NCBI RefSeq assembly: GCF_045055315.1
Contig: NZ_CP173677.1
Location: 2,232,001 to 2,296,000, forward strand
Length of the DNA stretch: 64,000 nt
Reading direction: 5' to 3'
Source: Brachymonas wangyanguii
Lineage (GTDB): Bacteria; Pseudomonadota; Gammaproteobacteria; Burkholderiales; Burkholderiaceae_C
Below, one piece after another: positions 19,291-28,777 of the stretch; the stretch's first letter is position 1; each line of letters opens with the position of its first letter. The notes beneath the pieces were generated by a model. That model did not search any database. It was not told the origin of the DNA and saw only the letters and a list, made by a program, of their open reading frames with translations. The position numbers and the translations under genes are program-made.

Positions 19291-20172
19291 TCAGTGGATC
19301 AGCGCCACCGTAGCCACAAACACCACAAAACCGATCCAGTGGTTCTGTGTGAAGGCGCGGAAGCAGCGCTCACGCTCGCGCGTGCGGATCAGCGCGTAGT
19401 GCCAGAGCACCTGGGCCACCGCGATCAGCAGGGTGATGCCCCAGATGGCCAGTTTCCAGCCCGGCGCATCGGCCTGACCCAGGCCGGCGTACTGCCACAG
19501 CACGGTCCACCAGATTGCCGTATGTGCGGCGTACCAGAGCATGATCACCGGCACGTCCCAGCGGCCCAGCGTGATGGCCGATGTCTTCATGCCGATCTTC
19601 AGGTCGTCGTCGCGATCGACCATGGCGTATTCGGTGTCGTAGGCCAGCACCCAGCACAGGTTGGCGACCAGCAGCCACCAGACGACGGACGGCGTGCTGT
19701 TGAGCACGGCGGCAAAGGCCATCGGCAGGCCCATGCTGTAGGCCACGCCGAGCACCGCCTGCGGCATCGAGAAGAAGCGCTTGGTGAACGGGTAGATGAT
19801 GGTGACGATGACGGCCGGGATCGACCAGAGGATGGTCAGCGTGTTGGTGGTGAGCACCAGCGCAAAGGCGATCAGCGTCAGCACCAGGCCGACCAGCAGC
19901 GCTTCCTTGACGCTGATGCGGCCGCTGGTGATCGGGCGGTTGACGGTGCGCTTGACGTGGCGGTCGAAATCGCGGTCGGCAACGTCGTTGATGCAGCAGC
20001 CGGCGCTGCGCATCAGGATGGTACCAGCGGTGAACACCAGCAGCAGGTGCCAGCCGGGAAAGCCGCGTGCCGCCAGCCACAGGGCGGCCAGGGTTGGCCA
20101 CAGCAGCAGCAGCCAGCCGGCCGGACGGTTCCAGCGGATCAGGTCCAGGTAAAGTCGGATTTTGTCTTGCAT
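19291..20172 (-). CDS. ubiA: 4-hydroxybenzoate polyprenyltransferase
   Basis: 293 aa, normal length, with about nine membrane helices. Both aspartate-rich prenyl-diphosphate motifs are present: NDVADRDFD (about 67-75) and DTEYAMVDRDDD (about 185-196). It attaches the polyprenyl tail to 4-hydroxybenzoate in ubiquinone synthesis at the inner membrane. UbiC, which makes its aromatic substrate, is encoded at 36451-37131. It lies downstream of oxyR on the same strand, 38 bp away, inside the IS-bounded block. Confidence 0.96.
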   Translation of the reverse strand: MQDKIRLYLDLIRWNRPAGWLLLLWPTLAALWLAARGFPGWHLLLVFTAGTILMRSAGCCINDVADRDFDRHVKRTVNRPITSGRISVKEALLVGLVLTLIAFALVLTTNTLTILWSIPAVIVTIIYPFTKRFFSMPQAVLGVAYSMGLPMAFAAVLNSTPSVVWWLLVANLCWVLAYDTEYAMVDRDDDLKIGMKTSAITLGRWDVPVIMLWYAAHTAIWWTVLWQYAGLGQADAPGWKLAIWGITLLIAVAQVLWHYALIRTRERERCFRAFTQNHWIGFVVFVATVALIH

Positions 20173-20210
20173 GGCTGCCGATTGTATGACGCCGGCATGA
20201 CCGCCGGGTG

Positions 20211-21206
20211 TCAGGTCAGCCGTTGCACGCCGGCCAGACGGCAGGCATAGACCTCGTTGCGCAGCGCGGCAATCGCCTCGTAGCGGGTAAAGCTGCGACG
20301 CCAGGCCAGCACCACGCGGCGGCTTGGCACGTCGCCATGTAAAGGGACATAGCGGATGAAGCTGGCATCGGTGTGATCCTGATCGCTTCGGAGCGGCTTG
20401 CGCGGCTTGGGCAGGGGCTTGCCAGCGGCATGCGCTTCCAGCTTTTCAGGCGGCACGCTGAGCGCCGGCACCAGCGTTACGCCCATGCCGGCAGCCACCA
20501 TGTGCTTGATGGTTTCCAGCGAGGAGCCCTCGAAGCTCTTGCGGATGCCGTCGGAATGGCTGGAATAGCGGGCAAATTCGGGGCAGACTTCGAGCACATG
20601 GTCGCGGAAGCAGTGGCCGGAGCCCAGCAGCAGCATGTTTTCGCTGCGCAGCATGTCGGGGTCGACCGATTCTGCCTCGGCCAGCGCGTGCGTGCTGGGC
20701 ACGGCGGCCCAGAACGGCTCGTCGTACAGCGGTGCCGTGGCCAGGCCGGTGTCCTGGAACGGTTCGGCCAGGATGGCGCAGTCGATATCGCCCGAGCGCA
20801 GCATGTCCAGCAGCTTGGCGGTGAAGTTTTCCTGCAGGATCAGCGGCATCTGCGGCGTCTGCGCCATGTTCTGGCGTACCAGGTCGGGCAGCAGGTAGGG
20901 GCCGATGGTGTAGATGATGCCCAGGCGCAGCGGGCCCGACAGCGGATCCTTGCCGCGCTTGGCAATGTCGCGGATCAGGTTGGCCTGCTCCAGCACCACC
21001 TGCGCCTGGCGCACCACGTCTTCGCCCAGCGGCGTCAGCGAGATCTCGTTGGCGCTGCGCTCGAACAGCTTGACGTCGAGCTCCTCTTCCAGCTTCTTGA
21101 CCGCGACCGACAGCGTTGGCTGCGTGACAAAGCAGGCTTCGGCGGCCTTGCCGAAATGCTTTTCGCGGGCAACGGCAACGATGTACTTGAGTTCGGTAAG
21201 GGTCAT
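20211..21206 (-). CDS. oxyR: Hydrogen peroxide-sensing LysR regulator OxyR
   Basis: 331 aa. N-terminal winged HTH (FVTQPTLSVAVKKLEEEL) and a C-terminal sensor domain. The two redox cysteines fall at Cys199 and Cys208 (GHCFRDHVLEVC), the same numbers as in E. coli OxyR, so peroxide sensing by disulfide formation is well supported. Likely targets include ahpC, whose upstream region has two ATAG-N7-CTAT arrays. The last 25 residues run past the usual OxyR end. It precedes ubiA on the same strand. Confidence 0.95.
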   Translation of the reverse strand: MTLTELKYIVAVAREKHFGKAAEACFVTQPTLSVAVKKLEEELDVKLFERSANEISLTPLGEDVVRQAQVVLEQANLIRDIAKRGKDPLSGPLRLGIIYTIGPYLLPDLVRQNMAQTPQMPLILQENFTAKLLDMLRSGDIDCAILAEPFQDTGLATAPLYDEPFWAAVPSTHALAEAESVDPDMLRSENMLLLGSGHCFRDHVLEVCPEFARYSSHSDGIRKSFEGSSLETIKHMVAAGMGVTLVPALSVPPEKLEAHAAGKPLPKPRKPLRSDQDHTDASFIRYVPLHGDVPSRRVVLAWRRSFTRYEAIAALRNEVYACRLAGVQRLT

Positions 21207-21456
21207 GACGCTGGTGCCTGGCTGGTAGTAGGATGATCAGGCCCCATGGTAGCAAACCCGTGCGTGGGCATGGGCTGGCGCAGGCATTGCCCCGGCCGGG
21301 CCGGATGTATCAGGATATACCCTGCATCTGCAGACAAATGTCGCCACGCCGCTTTCAAGTTGGCCAAAATCGGGATATAAACCGAAATCGAACGATCGTG
21401 CTAAACATGAAGCAGCTGCCGGATGGAGAGCACAGACAGAACACAAGGGACAAGCA

Positions 21457-23169
21457 ATGAGTGCATTTACCGACAGCCGCCCGTGGCTGAAGCAGTATCC
21501 TGAAGGCGTGCCCGCCGATGTCGACCTGAACCGTTACAGCTCGCTGGTGCAGCTGCTGAACGAGAGCTTTGTGCGCCACGCCGACAAGCCGGCCTACACC
21601 ATGATGGGTCGTGACATGACCTACGGCGAGCTGGACCGTGCCAGCCGCTCGCTGGCGGCCTATCTGCAGCAGTTGCCGGGCATGCAGGCGGGCGACCGTG
21701 TGGCGGTGATGATGCCCAACATCCTTCAGTACCCGATTGCCGTGGCGGCGATCCTGCGTGCCGGCCTGGTGCTGGTCAACGTCAACCCGCTCTATACCGC
21801 GCGCGAGCTGGAACACCAGTTGAAGGATTCCGGTGCCAAGGCGATCATCATCATCGAGAACTTTGCCCACACGCTGGAGCAGTGCCTGTCGCATACCGAT
21901 GTGCGCCACATCGTGCTGGCTTCCATGGGTGACCGCATGGGCGGGCTCAAGGGCGCGCTGGTCAACTTTGTCGTGCGCAAGGTCAAGAAGATGGTGCCGT
22001 CCTTCCAGCTGCCCAATGTGGTGCGCTTCAACGATGCGGTATCGCGCCATGCGCCGACAGCGCTGCGTGAAGTGACGCCGGGGCCGGAAGACCTGGCTGC
22101 GCTGCAATATACCGGCGGCACCACCGGCGTCGCCAAGGGTGCCATGCTGCTGCATCGCAATATCCTGGCCAACGTGCTGCAGTGCGGGGCCTGGTACCAG
22201 CCGGGCCTGGCACGCCGCCAGCTGCACCACCAGATCGGCTTTGTCTGCGCGCTGCCGCTGTACCACATCTTCGCGTTTACCGTGAACATGATGCTGTGCA
22301 CCGAGATGGGCGGCAAGAACATCCTGCTGCCCAACCCGCGTGACCTGGATGCCGTGCTCAAGGAGCTGCAGAAGCATGTATTCCACAGCTTCCCTGGCGT
22401 GAACACGCTGTTCAACGGCCTGGCGCACCATGCCGATTTCAACAAGGTCGACTGGTCGCACCTGCGCGTGACGGTGGGCGGTGGCATGGCGGTACAGCGC
22501 GCCGTGGCCAAGGACTGGTACGAAAAGACCAACTGCCCGATCTGCGAAGGCTATGGCCTGTCCGAGACCAGCCCGGTGGCGAGCTGCAACCCGGTCACCA
22601 ACCCCGAATTCACCGGTTCCATCGGCGTGCCGGTGCCGAATACCTGGATGAAGCTGGTCGATGAGGATGGCCATGATGTCGAGGAACTGGGCGAGCGTGG
22701 CGAGATTGCCATCAAGGGCCCGCAAGTCATGGCCGGCTACTGGCAGCGTCCGGAAGAGACTGCGCGCTCCATGACGCCGGACGGCTATCTGCTGACCGGT
22801 GACATCGGCGTGGTGGACGAGAAGGGCTACTTCACCATCGTCGACCGCAAGAAGGACATGATCCTGGTCAGCGGCTTCAACGTCTACCCGAACGAGGTGG
22901 AAGACGTGGTGGCGCTGCTGCCGGCGGTGCAGGAGTGTGCCGTGATCGGCGTGCCTGACGAGAACTCGGGCGAGGCGGTCAAGCTGTTCGTGGTGCTGCG
23001 TCCGGGCCAGACCCTGACCGAGAAGGAGATCAAGGCGCATTGCCGTGAAAACCTGACGCGCTACAAGCAGCCGCGCCAGATCGAGTTCCGCGATGCGCTG
23101 CCGAAGACGCCGATCGGCAAGATCCTGCGCCGCGCCCTGCGCGACGAGGAACTGGCGAAGCAGGCCTGA
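21457..23169 (+). CDS. fadD: Long-chain-fatty-acid-CoA ligase
   Basis: 570 aa, an AMP-forming acyl-CoA synthetase with the FadD-type P-loop YTGGTTGVAKGAML (about residues 213-226), the GYGLSETSP motif (about 367), and the C-terminal TGDIG...VDRKKDMILVSGFNVYPNEVE region with the gate. It activates fatty acids to acyl-CoA for beta-oxidation or lipid synthesis at the inner face of the membrane. It is divergent from oxyR, with 250 bp between them. Confidence 0.95.
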   Translation: MSAFTDSRPWLKQYPEGVPADVDLNRYSSLVQLLNESFVRHADKPAYTMMGRDMTYGELDRASRSLAAYLQQLPGMQAGDRVAVMMPNILQYPIAVAAILRAGLVLVNVNPLYTARELEHQLKDSGAKAIIIIENFAHTLEQCLSHTDVRHIVLASMGDRMGGLKGALVNFVVRKVKKMVPSFQLPNVVRFNDAVSRHAPTALREVTPGPEDLAALQYTGGTTGVAKGAMLLHRNILANVLQCGAWYQPGLARRQLHHQIGFVCALPLYHIFAFTVNMMLCTEMGGKNILLPNPRDLDAVLKELQKHVFHSFPGVNTLFNGLAHHADFNKVDWSHLRVTVGGGMAVQRAVAKDWYEKTNCPICEGYGLSETSPVASCNPVTNPEFTGSIGVPVPNTWMKLVDEDGHDVEELGERGEIAIKGPQVMAGYWQRPEETARSMTPDGYLLTGDIGVVDEKGYFTIVDRKKDMILVSGFNVYPNEVEDVVALLPAVQECAVIGVPDENSGEAVKLFVVLRPGQTLTEKEIKAHCRENLTRYKQPRQIEFRDALPKTPIGKILRRALRDEELAKQA

Positions 23170-23216
23170 GTTGCAGTCGTCATGATGCGCGCGCGTTTTC
23201 GTGCTAGGCTGCAGCC

Positions 23217-23564
23217 ATGATCCTGTTCATTGTCAAATGGCTGCTCTACGCGGGCGCCCTCATGGTGGTCTCCCACCTGGTCAGCGGCATCACCATTGCC
23301 AGCTACGGTTCTGCCGTGCTGGCGGCGGTGGTGATTGCGCTGCTGGACCTGGTGCTGGGCTCCCTGCTCAAATTGCTGACCCTGCCGCTGACCATCATCA
23401 CGCTCGGGCTGTTCCTGATCGTGATCAATGCGTTGTTGTTCTGGGCGGCTGGCAGCATGCTGTCCGGCTTCCAGGTAGCCGGTTTCTGGACGGCCGTGAT
23501 CGGTGCCATCCTCTATTCGCTGCTGTGCATGCTGGTGGATGCGCTGCTACGGCGTGCTGCCTGA
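23217..23564 (+). CDS. Small four-helix membrane protein (phage holin 4_2/DUF360 superfamily)
   Basis: 115 aa, four hydrophobic segments (about 3-22, 28-48, 53-75, 88-110) with almost no soluble part. The pattern LTLPLTIITLGLFLIVINALLFW is typical of the PF04020 family. Despite the family name there are no phage genes nearby; these proteins are widespread chromosomal membrane proteins of unknown role. Its 3' end overlaps the convergent LysR gene by 18 bp. Confidence 0.75.
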   Translation: MILFIVKWLLYAGALMVVSHLVSGITIASYGSAVLAAVVIALLDLVLGSLLKLLTLPLTIITLGLFLIVINALLFWAAGSMLSGFQVAGFWTAVIGAILYSLLCMLVDALLRRAA

Positions 23565-24482
23565 GTCGACGCTTTCCCAGTAGCCTGGCTGCTGGTAGCT
23601 GGCCTTGAGAAAGTCGATCCACAGGCGCAGGCGCAGCGGCAGCAGCTTGCGCTGCGCAAACACGGCGTAAATGCCATTCGGCGGGGCCGTATACGGATCC
23701 AGCAGTGACTGCAGCCGACCAGCGGCAATATCGCCGGCCACTTCCCAGGTGCTGCGCCAGGCAATGCCGTGGCCTTGCAGGCACCAGGTATGCAGCACTT
23801 GGCCATCGCTACAGTCCAGCGGACCGCTGGGCTTGATATAGAACGCTTCGCCATTTTCCTGGAACGCCCAGCCGCGCGTCTGCGAGGCTTCGCTGCTGAG
23901 CGTGAGGCACTGGTAGCGGCCGGCATCGAGCAGTTCGCGCGGATGCTGCGGCGTTCCGTGGCGCTGCAGGTAGGCTGGCGTGGCCACGCACAGGCGGCGG
24001 TTGTCGGCCAGGCGCGTGATCACCAGTGAGGAGTCCGGCAGGTCGCCGACGCGCACGGCACAGTCATAGCCTTCGGCCGCCAGGTCCACCACGCGATCGC
24101 TCAGGTTGAGAGAGATACGCACTTCCGGGTGCAGTTCGTGGAAGCGCAGCACCAGCGGCGCCACATGGCGGCGGCCAAAGCCGGCTGGTGCCGTGATGCG
24201 CAACTGGCCGCTGGCGCGCACGCTGCCGGCGCTGACGGCGGCTTCCATATTGGCAATATCGGCCAGGATGCGCTGGCTTTCTTCCAGAAAGGCGCTGCCC
24301 TCCGGTGTCAGGCTGATGCGGCGCGTGGTGCGTACCAGCAGCTTGACGCCCAGATGCGCCTCCAGCGCGTCCATGCGGCGGCCTATCATCGAGGCGGCCA
24401 CGCCTTCGGCCTGGGCGGCGGCCGTCAGGCTGCCACGCTGGGCCACGGCGACAAAGGTTTCGATGTGCTTGAGCTTGTCCAT
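23547..24482 (-). CDS. LysR-family transcriptional regulator
   Basis: 311 aa. Begins MDKLKHIETFVAVAQRGSLT with the LysR winged HTH in residues 1-60 and an effector-binding domain after about 90. I chose the ATG at 24482, the canonical LysR N-terminus, rather than 24 more residues upstream. Divergent from the CPA2 antiporter (156 bp between starts), which it may regulate by the usual LysR logic. Ligand unknown; no Cys-pair sensor motif is evident. Confidence 0.9.
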   Translation of the reverse strand: MDKLKHIETFVAVAQRGSLTAAAQAEGVAASMIGRRMDALEAHLGVKLLVRTTRRISLTPEGSAFLEESQRILADIANMEAAVSAGSVRASGQLRITAPAGFGRRHVAPLVLRFHELHPEVRISLNLSDRVVDLAAEGYDCAVRVGDLPDSSLVITRLADNRRLCVATPAYLQRHGTPQHPRELLDAGRYQCLTLSSEASQTRGWAFQENGEAFYIKPSGPLDCSDGQVLHTWCLQGHGIAWRSTWEVAGDIAAGRLQSLLDPYTAPPNGIYAVFAQRKLLPLRLRLWIDFLKASYQQPGYWESVDSGSTP

Positions 24483-24637
24483 CGTCAGGCAGGCCAGTGG
24501 GCTGCAGCAGAAATCCGTCAAAAACAGGAGAAAAAACGGGGAAACGCCGGGCACGGATTGCAGTAATATGCAGCACCTTCATCCTGATACCTGCAGGCCG
24601 GCAAGAGGATATTACCCGAGCGCCGCGCCCTCCGACC

Positions 24638-26638
24638 ATGACTTCGCTCGAGCTCACCCTGATCTACCTGCTGGCCGCCGTGCTGGGGGTGGTCATTTTC
24701 AGGGCGTTCCGGCTGCCGCCGATGCTGGGTTACCTGATGGTCGGTGTGGTGATCGGCCCGAACATGCTGGCGATGGTGGAGAACAGCACGCGCATCCAGC
24801 ACTTGGCCGAGTTTGGCGTGGTGTTCCTGATGTTCGTGATCGGGCTGGAGTTCAGCCTGCCCAAGCTGCGTACCATGCGGCGCCATGTGTTCGGGCTGGG
24901 CGCGATGCAGGTCGGCCTGACCATGGTGCTGAGTACGCTGGTGTTGCTGGGCCTGCGCTGGTTCTGGCCGGAGCTCTGGCATCTGTCCTGGCAGGGTACG
25001 CTGGCGCTGTCCGGTGTGCTGGCCATGAGCAGCACCGCCATCGTCGTCAAGCTGATGGCGGAACGGCTGGAGCTGGACAGCGAGCACGGCCGCCGCGTGA
25101 TGGGCGTGCTGCTGTTCCAGGATCTGGCCGTGGTGCCCTTGCTGATCCTGATTCCGGCCCTGGGTGCCAATGACGACGACATGGCGCTGGAGCTGCTGCT
25201 GGCGCTGCTCAAGGCCGCGGCCGCCGTCACCATCCTGCTGACGATGGGGCGGCAACTGATGCAGCGCTGGCTGTTCTTCGTTGCCAGCTACCGCAGCAAC
25301 GAGCTGTTCATGCTCAATGTGCTGCTGATCACGCTGGGGCTGGCCTGGCTGACCCAGCTGGCCGGACTCAGCCTGGCGCTGGGTGCCTTCATCGCCGGCA
25401 TGCTGATTGCCGAAACCCCTTACAAGTATCAGGTGGAGGCCGATATCAGGCCCTTCCACGACCTGCTGCTGGGGCTGTTCTTCATCACCATCGGCATGCT
25501 GCTCGATTGGCACGAGGTGGTAGACCACTGGGGCTGGGTGCTCGGCCTGCTGCTGGCGGCGTTGCTGTTCAAGCTGGTGCTGGTGTGGCTGTGCGCGCGC
25601 ATTCTGGGCGCGACCGAGGGCGTGGCCCTGCGCACCGGCCTGTACCTGGCGCAGGCTGGCGAATTCGGCTTTGTGCTGCTGAACCTGGCCTTGCACAACA
25701 AGCTGCTGCCGTCACCGCTGTTCAACGCCGTGCTGGCCAGCATGGTGCTGTCCATGATCGCCGCACCCTTCATCATCATGTACAGCGATGCGCTGGTGCT
25801 GCGGCTGGCGCGCAACGAATGGATGACCGAAGCGCTGCAGATGACGAATATCGCGCGCCAGAGCATGGGGCGCAGCCGCCACATCATCATCTGCGGCTAT
25901 GGCCGCGTCGGCCAGAGCCTGGCGCGCCTGCTCGATGCCGAATCGATTCCGCATATCGCGCTGGACCTGGATCCGGAGCATGTACGCCAGGCCAGTGCCG
26001 CCGGCGCGCCGGTGGTGTACGGCGATGCCTCGCGCATGCCGGCGCTGACGGCAGCCGGGCTGTCACGCGCCAGTGCCGTGGTCATCACCTTCAACAGCCT
26101 GCCGATGACGCTGCAGGTGCTGCACCAACTGCGCACGCAGGCGCCGCAGCTGCCGGTGATCGTGCGCACCGAAGACGATCGGCATCTGGAAACGCTGCGC
26201 GCCGCCGGGGCCAGCGAGGTGGTGCCGGAGGCGCTGGAAGGCAGCATGATCCTGGCCAGCCATGCACTGGCGTTGACCGGCGTGCCGCTGCGCCGCGTGC
26301 TGCGGCTGGTACAGATGCAGCGCGCGCAGCGCTATCGCCTGTTGCGCGGCTATTTCCGCGGAGCCGATGAAGCCCTGCACGGCGAGGAGGAGCTGGATGG
26401 CAGCCAGGAAAAGCTCAGTGTGCTGCAGCTGCCGGAAAGCTCGGCCACCATTGGCATGACGATTTCGGACCTGATGCCGATGCTGGAACGCTACCAGGTG
26501 GCGCTGGTCAGCCTGCGCCGTGCCAATGGCGTGTCGCTGGCACCGCGGCTGGAAATGCTGCTGCAGCCCGAAGACACGCTGGTGCTCAGTGGCCGGCAGC
26601 TGGATCTGGCCGAGGTCGAGGAACTGCTGACGCGCTGA
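24638..26638 (+). CDS. CPA2-family monovalent cation:proton antiporter (KefB/YbaL-like)
   Basis: 666 aa. An N-terminal Na+/H+ exchanger domain of about 12 helices (1-380) is followed by a cytoplasmic TrkA-N domain (IIICGYGRVGQSLARLL, about 415) and a TrkA-C domain at the end. It probably extrudes K+ or Na+ in exchange for H+, gated by nucleotide or glutathione-type ligands as in Kef systems. The ATG at 24638 gives the family N-terminus (MTSLELTLIYLLAAVLG); no strong ribosome site is visible. It is divergent from a LysR gene. Confidence 0.9.
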   Translation: MTSLELTLIYLLAAVLGVVIFRAFRLPPMLGYLMVGVVIGPNMLAMVENSTRIQHLAEFGVVFLMFVIGLEFSLPKLRTMRRHVFGLGAMQVGLTMVLSTLVLLGLRWFWPELWHLSWQGTLALSGVLAMSSTAIVVKLMAERLELDSEHGRRVMGVLLFQDLAVVPLLILIPALGANDDDMALELLLALLKAAAAVTILLTMGRQLMQRWLFFVASYRSNELFMLNVLLITLGLAWLTQLAGLSLALGAFIAGMLIAETPYKYQVEADIRPFHDLLLGLFFITIGMLLDWHEVVDHWGWVLGLLLAALLFKLVLVWLCARILGATEGVALRTGLYLAQAGEFGFVLLNLALHNKLLPSPLFNAVLASMVLSMIAAPFIIMYSDALVLRLARNEWMTEALQMTNIARQSMGRSRHIIICGYGRVGQSLARLLDAESIPHIALDLDPEHVRQASAAGAPVVYGDASRMPALTAAGLSRASAVVITFNSLPMTLQVLHQLRTQAPQLPVIVRTEDDRHLETLRAAGASEVVPEALEGSMILASHALALTGVPLRRVLRLVQMQRAQRYRLLRGYFRGADEALHGEEELDGSQEKLSVLQLPESSATIGMTISDLMPMLERYQVALVSLRRANGVSLAPRLEMLLQPEDTLVLSGRQLDLAEVEELLTR

Positions 26639-26757
26639 GGCTGCCCGCGCTTGCACGGAGAGCAGTCGATTTTTGCCAGTTGGCGGTATCGGTATTGCCA
26701 TGCGCCGCGGCTACACTTGGGTGTATTGCCCCATTTCCTGATTGCCGGAGCCTTGCC

Positions 26758-27318
26758 ATGAGCACCACCGAATACAACGTCCGGGACTACCTGCGCAGCC
26801 ATATCCGTACCGTGTCCAACTGGCCGGCCCCCGGCGTGCAGTTCCGCGACATCACGCCGCTGCTGCAGGATCCGCGCGTGTTCCGCATCCTGATCGATGC
26901 CTTTGTGCACCGCTACATGGATCCGGCGCTGCGTCCTGATGTGGTGGCCGGGCTGGATGCGCGTGGTTTCATCATCGGCTCGGTGCTGGCCTATGAGCTC
27001 AACGTCGGTTTTGTGCCGATCCGCAAGCAGGGCAAGCTGCCCTACGAGACGGTGGAAGAAAGCTACGAGCTGGAATACGGCGTGGCCACGGTCGAATTGC
27101 ATACCGATGCCGTGCATGCCGGCCAGCGCGTGCTGCTGGTCGATGACCTGATTGCCACCGGCGGCACCATGATGGCCGGCTGCAATCTGCTGCGCCGCCT
27201 GGGTGCTGACATCATCGAAGGGGTGGCGATTGTCGATTTGCCCGAGCTGGGTGGCAGCCAGCGCCTGCGTGGCGCCGGCCTGGAACTGTTCACCCTGGTC
27301 GATTTCGCCGGCCACTGA
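26758..27318 (+). CDS. apt: Adenine phosphoribosyltransferase
   Basis: 186 aa. It converts adenine and PRPP to AMP in purine salvage. The PRPP-binding motif VLLVDDLIATGGTMMAG (about residues 124-140) and the N-terminal FRDITPLLQDP segment are diagnostic. The frame extends upstream, but GGAG at 26747-26750 and the family N-terminus fix the start at 26758. The IS copy at 27405 begins 86 bp after its stop codon. Confidence 0.96.
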   Translation: MSTTEYNVRDYLRSHIRTVSNWPAPGVQFRDITPLLQDPRVFRILIDAFVHRYMDPALRPDVVAGLDARGFIIGSVLAYELNVGFVPIRKQGKLPYETVEESYELEYGVATVELHTDAVHAGQRVLLVDDLIATGGTMMAGCNLLRRLGADIIEGVAIVDLPELGGSQRLRGAGLELFTLVDFAGH

Positions 27319-27420
27319 GGCTGTACATGTCTTGTTACGCTTGGCATTGAACAAGCGTGGCCGTAGCGATATCCAAGCAGCATGCCCATCCGCAATGGCA
27401 GGAGTGGAGTTCCCCCTATC

Positions 27421-28332
27421 TCACGGACGGTTGAGCGCTGAAGAATTCAGCGCGGTACCAGTGGTATTTTCTACCGGGGACTGCCCGGATTGTGCATTGA
27501 TTTGCTCGAATTCGTTGGGAGCAAGGTAGCCCAGTGCGCTGTGCAACCGATGTGGGTTGTACCAGCCCTCTATCCAGGTAAACACGGCATGCCTGGCCTC
27601 GGTCTGGCTTTTCCAGCTTCTTCGGTTGACCAGTTCGCATTCCAGGCTGGCAAAGAAGCTCTCGGCCATGGCGTTGTCGTAAGCATCCCCCACCGATCCC
27701 ATGCTTGGGCGCACGCCCATTTCCTCGCAACGCTTGCCAAACACCGTGCTGGTGTATTGGCTGCCCTGATCGGAGTGGTGGATGACGCCCTGGGGCTTGC
27801 GCGTGAAGGCGGCCATCTCCAACGCCTGCACCACCAGATCGGCCGTCATGCGCGTGCCAAAGGCCCAACCCACTACTTTGCGGCTGTATACGTCGATGAC
27901 TACCGCCAGATAGGCAAACCCGCTCCAGGTAGGCAGGTAGGTCATGTCTGCCACCCAAAGTTGGTTAGGAGCATCCGCCGCAAAGCGGCGATTGACCAGA
28001 TCGCTGGCCAGCCCAGCCTCTCGATCACGGCGCGTTGTCACGCACCAGCCGCGCCGGCGGCTGACACCCTTCAGACTCGCCTGACGCATCAGGCGTTCGA
28101 CGCGCTTCTTGTTGACGATCACCCCATCGCGCGCCAGTTGCGCGACCATGCGCGGCACGCCGTAGGTGGTATCGCTCATCTGATGGATGGCTTTGATGCG
28201 CAGCAGCAGCTCGGCATTGGCCTGATCGCGTGCACTGGGTCGGCGATTTAGCCAGTCGTGGTAACCACTGCTGGACACACCCAACACCCGGGCCATGGTG
28301 CGTATCGGGAGATCGGCCTGGTTCGCCTGCAT
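27421..28332 (-). CDS. IS3-family transposase OrfB (DDE integrase), copy 2
   Basis: 303 aa, residue-for-residue the same as OrfB of copy 1, with the intact DDE triad (WVADMTYL, HHSDQGSQY, NAMAESFFASLE). The identity points to recent transposition or gene conversion between copies. Confidence 0.95.
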   Translation of the reverse strand: MQANQADLPIRTMARVLGVSSSGYHDWLNRRPSARDQANAELLLRIKAIHQMSDTTYGVPRMVAQLARDGVIVNKKRVERLMRQASLKGVSRRRGWCVTTRRDREAGLASDLVNRRFAADAPNQLWVADMTYLPTWSGFAYLAVVIDVYSRKVVGWAFGTRMTADLVVQALEMAAFTRKPQGVIHHSDQGSQYTSTVFGKRCEEMGVRPSMGSVGDAYDNAMAESFFASLECELVNRRSWKSQTEARHAVFTWIEGWYNPHRLHSALGYLAPNEFEQINAQSGQSPVENTTGTALNSSALNRP

Positions 28333-28652
28333 CAGCGCGTAGACGGCGTGGACGTCTTCTCGCTTTGTCCGGCAAACCAGGCCGTAGCCTTTGCCAGGAT
28401 GTCGCGCTCCGTTTGAAGACGCTTGACCTCCCGGCGCAAGCGGACGAGTTCCTCGCGCTCGGACGTTGTCAACACATCCTTGCCGGATAACGGCTTGCCA
28501 GCATCGGCTGCAGCGCGTGCAACCCAGTTGGCAATGCTCACCGCTGACACATCGAACTCACGTGCCAGCTCGGATTGGCTGCGACCGGAATGAAACAGCT
28601 CGACGATCTGCTGTTTGAATGCCTCGGGGTACGGGGGCTTGGTTTTTCCCAT
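28332..28652 (-). CDS. IS3-family transposase OrfA, copy 2
   Basis: 106 aa, identical to OrfA of copy 1: HTH plus C-terminal coiled coil. The ATG at 28652 has the same AAAGGAG ribosome site. The stop codon overlaps the orfB start by one base, with orfB in the -1 frame. Confidence 0.9.
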   Translation of the reverse strand: MGKTKPPYPEAFKQQIVELFHSGRSQSELAREFDVSAVSIANWVARAAADAGKPLSGKDVLTTSEREELVRLRREVKRLQTERDILAKATAWFAGQSEKTSTPSTR

Positions 28653-28703
28653 GGGGGCTCCTTTCTTCTCAGTGAAAGTGTCCGTCAAATGGGGGGAACT
28701 CCA

Positions 28704-28769
28704 CTGCGCAAGCTGGCAGAGGCTTTCCTGAACGAACTGCCACGTTATCAGGCCCTGCAGCTGGTCTGA
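28704..28769 (+). pseudogene. 3' remnant of a gene cut by IS copy 2
   Basis: Immediately after the IS end an open frame of 21 codons (ending RYQALQLV, stop at 28767-28769) looks like a genuine C-terminus with no start of its own. If the 19237-27404 block is turned back, it would follow the ubiA end. There an ATG-started frame (MVASKYPQGISLE, minus strand of 19237-19276) could read into it, giving a small protein of about 32-35 aa. Identity unknown; the join is inferred. Confidence 0.45.
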
Positions 28770-28777
28770 GTTCGCCC

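Larger units (their letters stand above)
27405..28703 (-). mobile_element. IS3-family insertion sequence, copy 2 (1299 bp)
   Basis: Same length, ends and coding content as copy 1 at 17938-19236, but in the opposite direction. The flanks are GGAG (27401-27404) and CTGC (28704-28707), again not a direct repeat. GGAG is, however, the reverse complement of the CTCC to the left of copy 1. This is what recombination between inverted copies would leave. Confidence 0.93.

Noticed and set aside
23217..23564. Phage holin indicating a prophage
   Set aside because: The PF04020 family name is historical; no lysis, tail or integrase genes are nearby.
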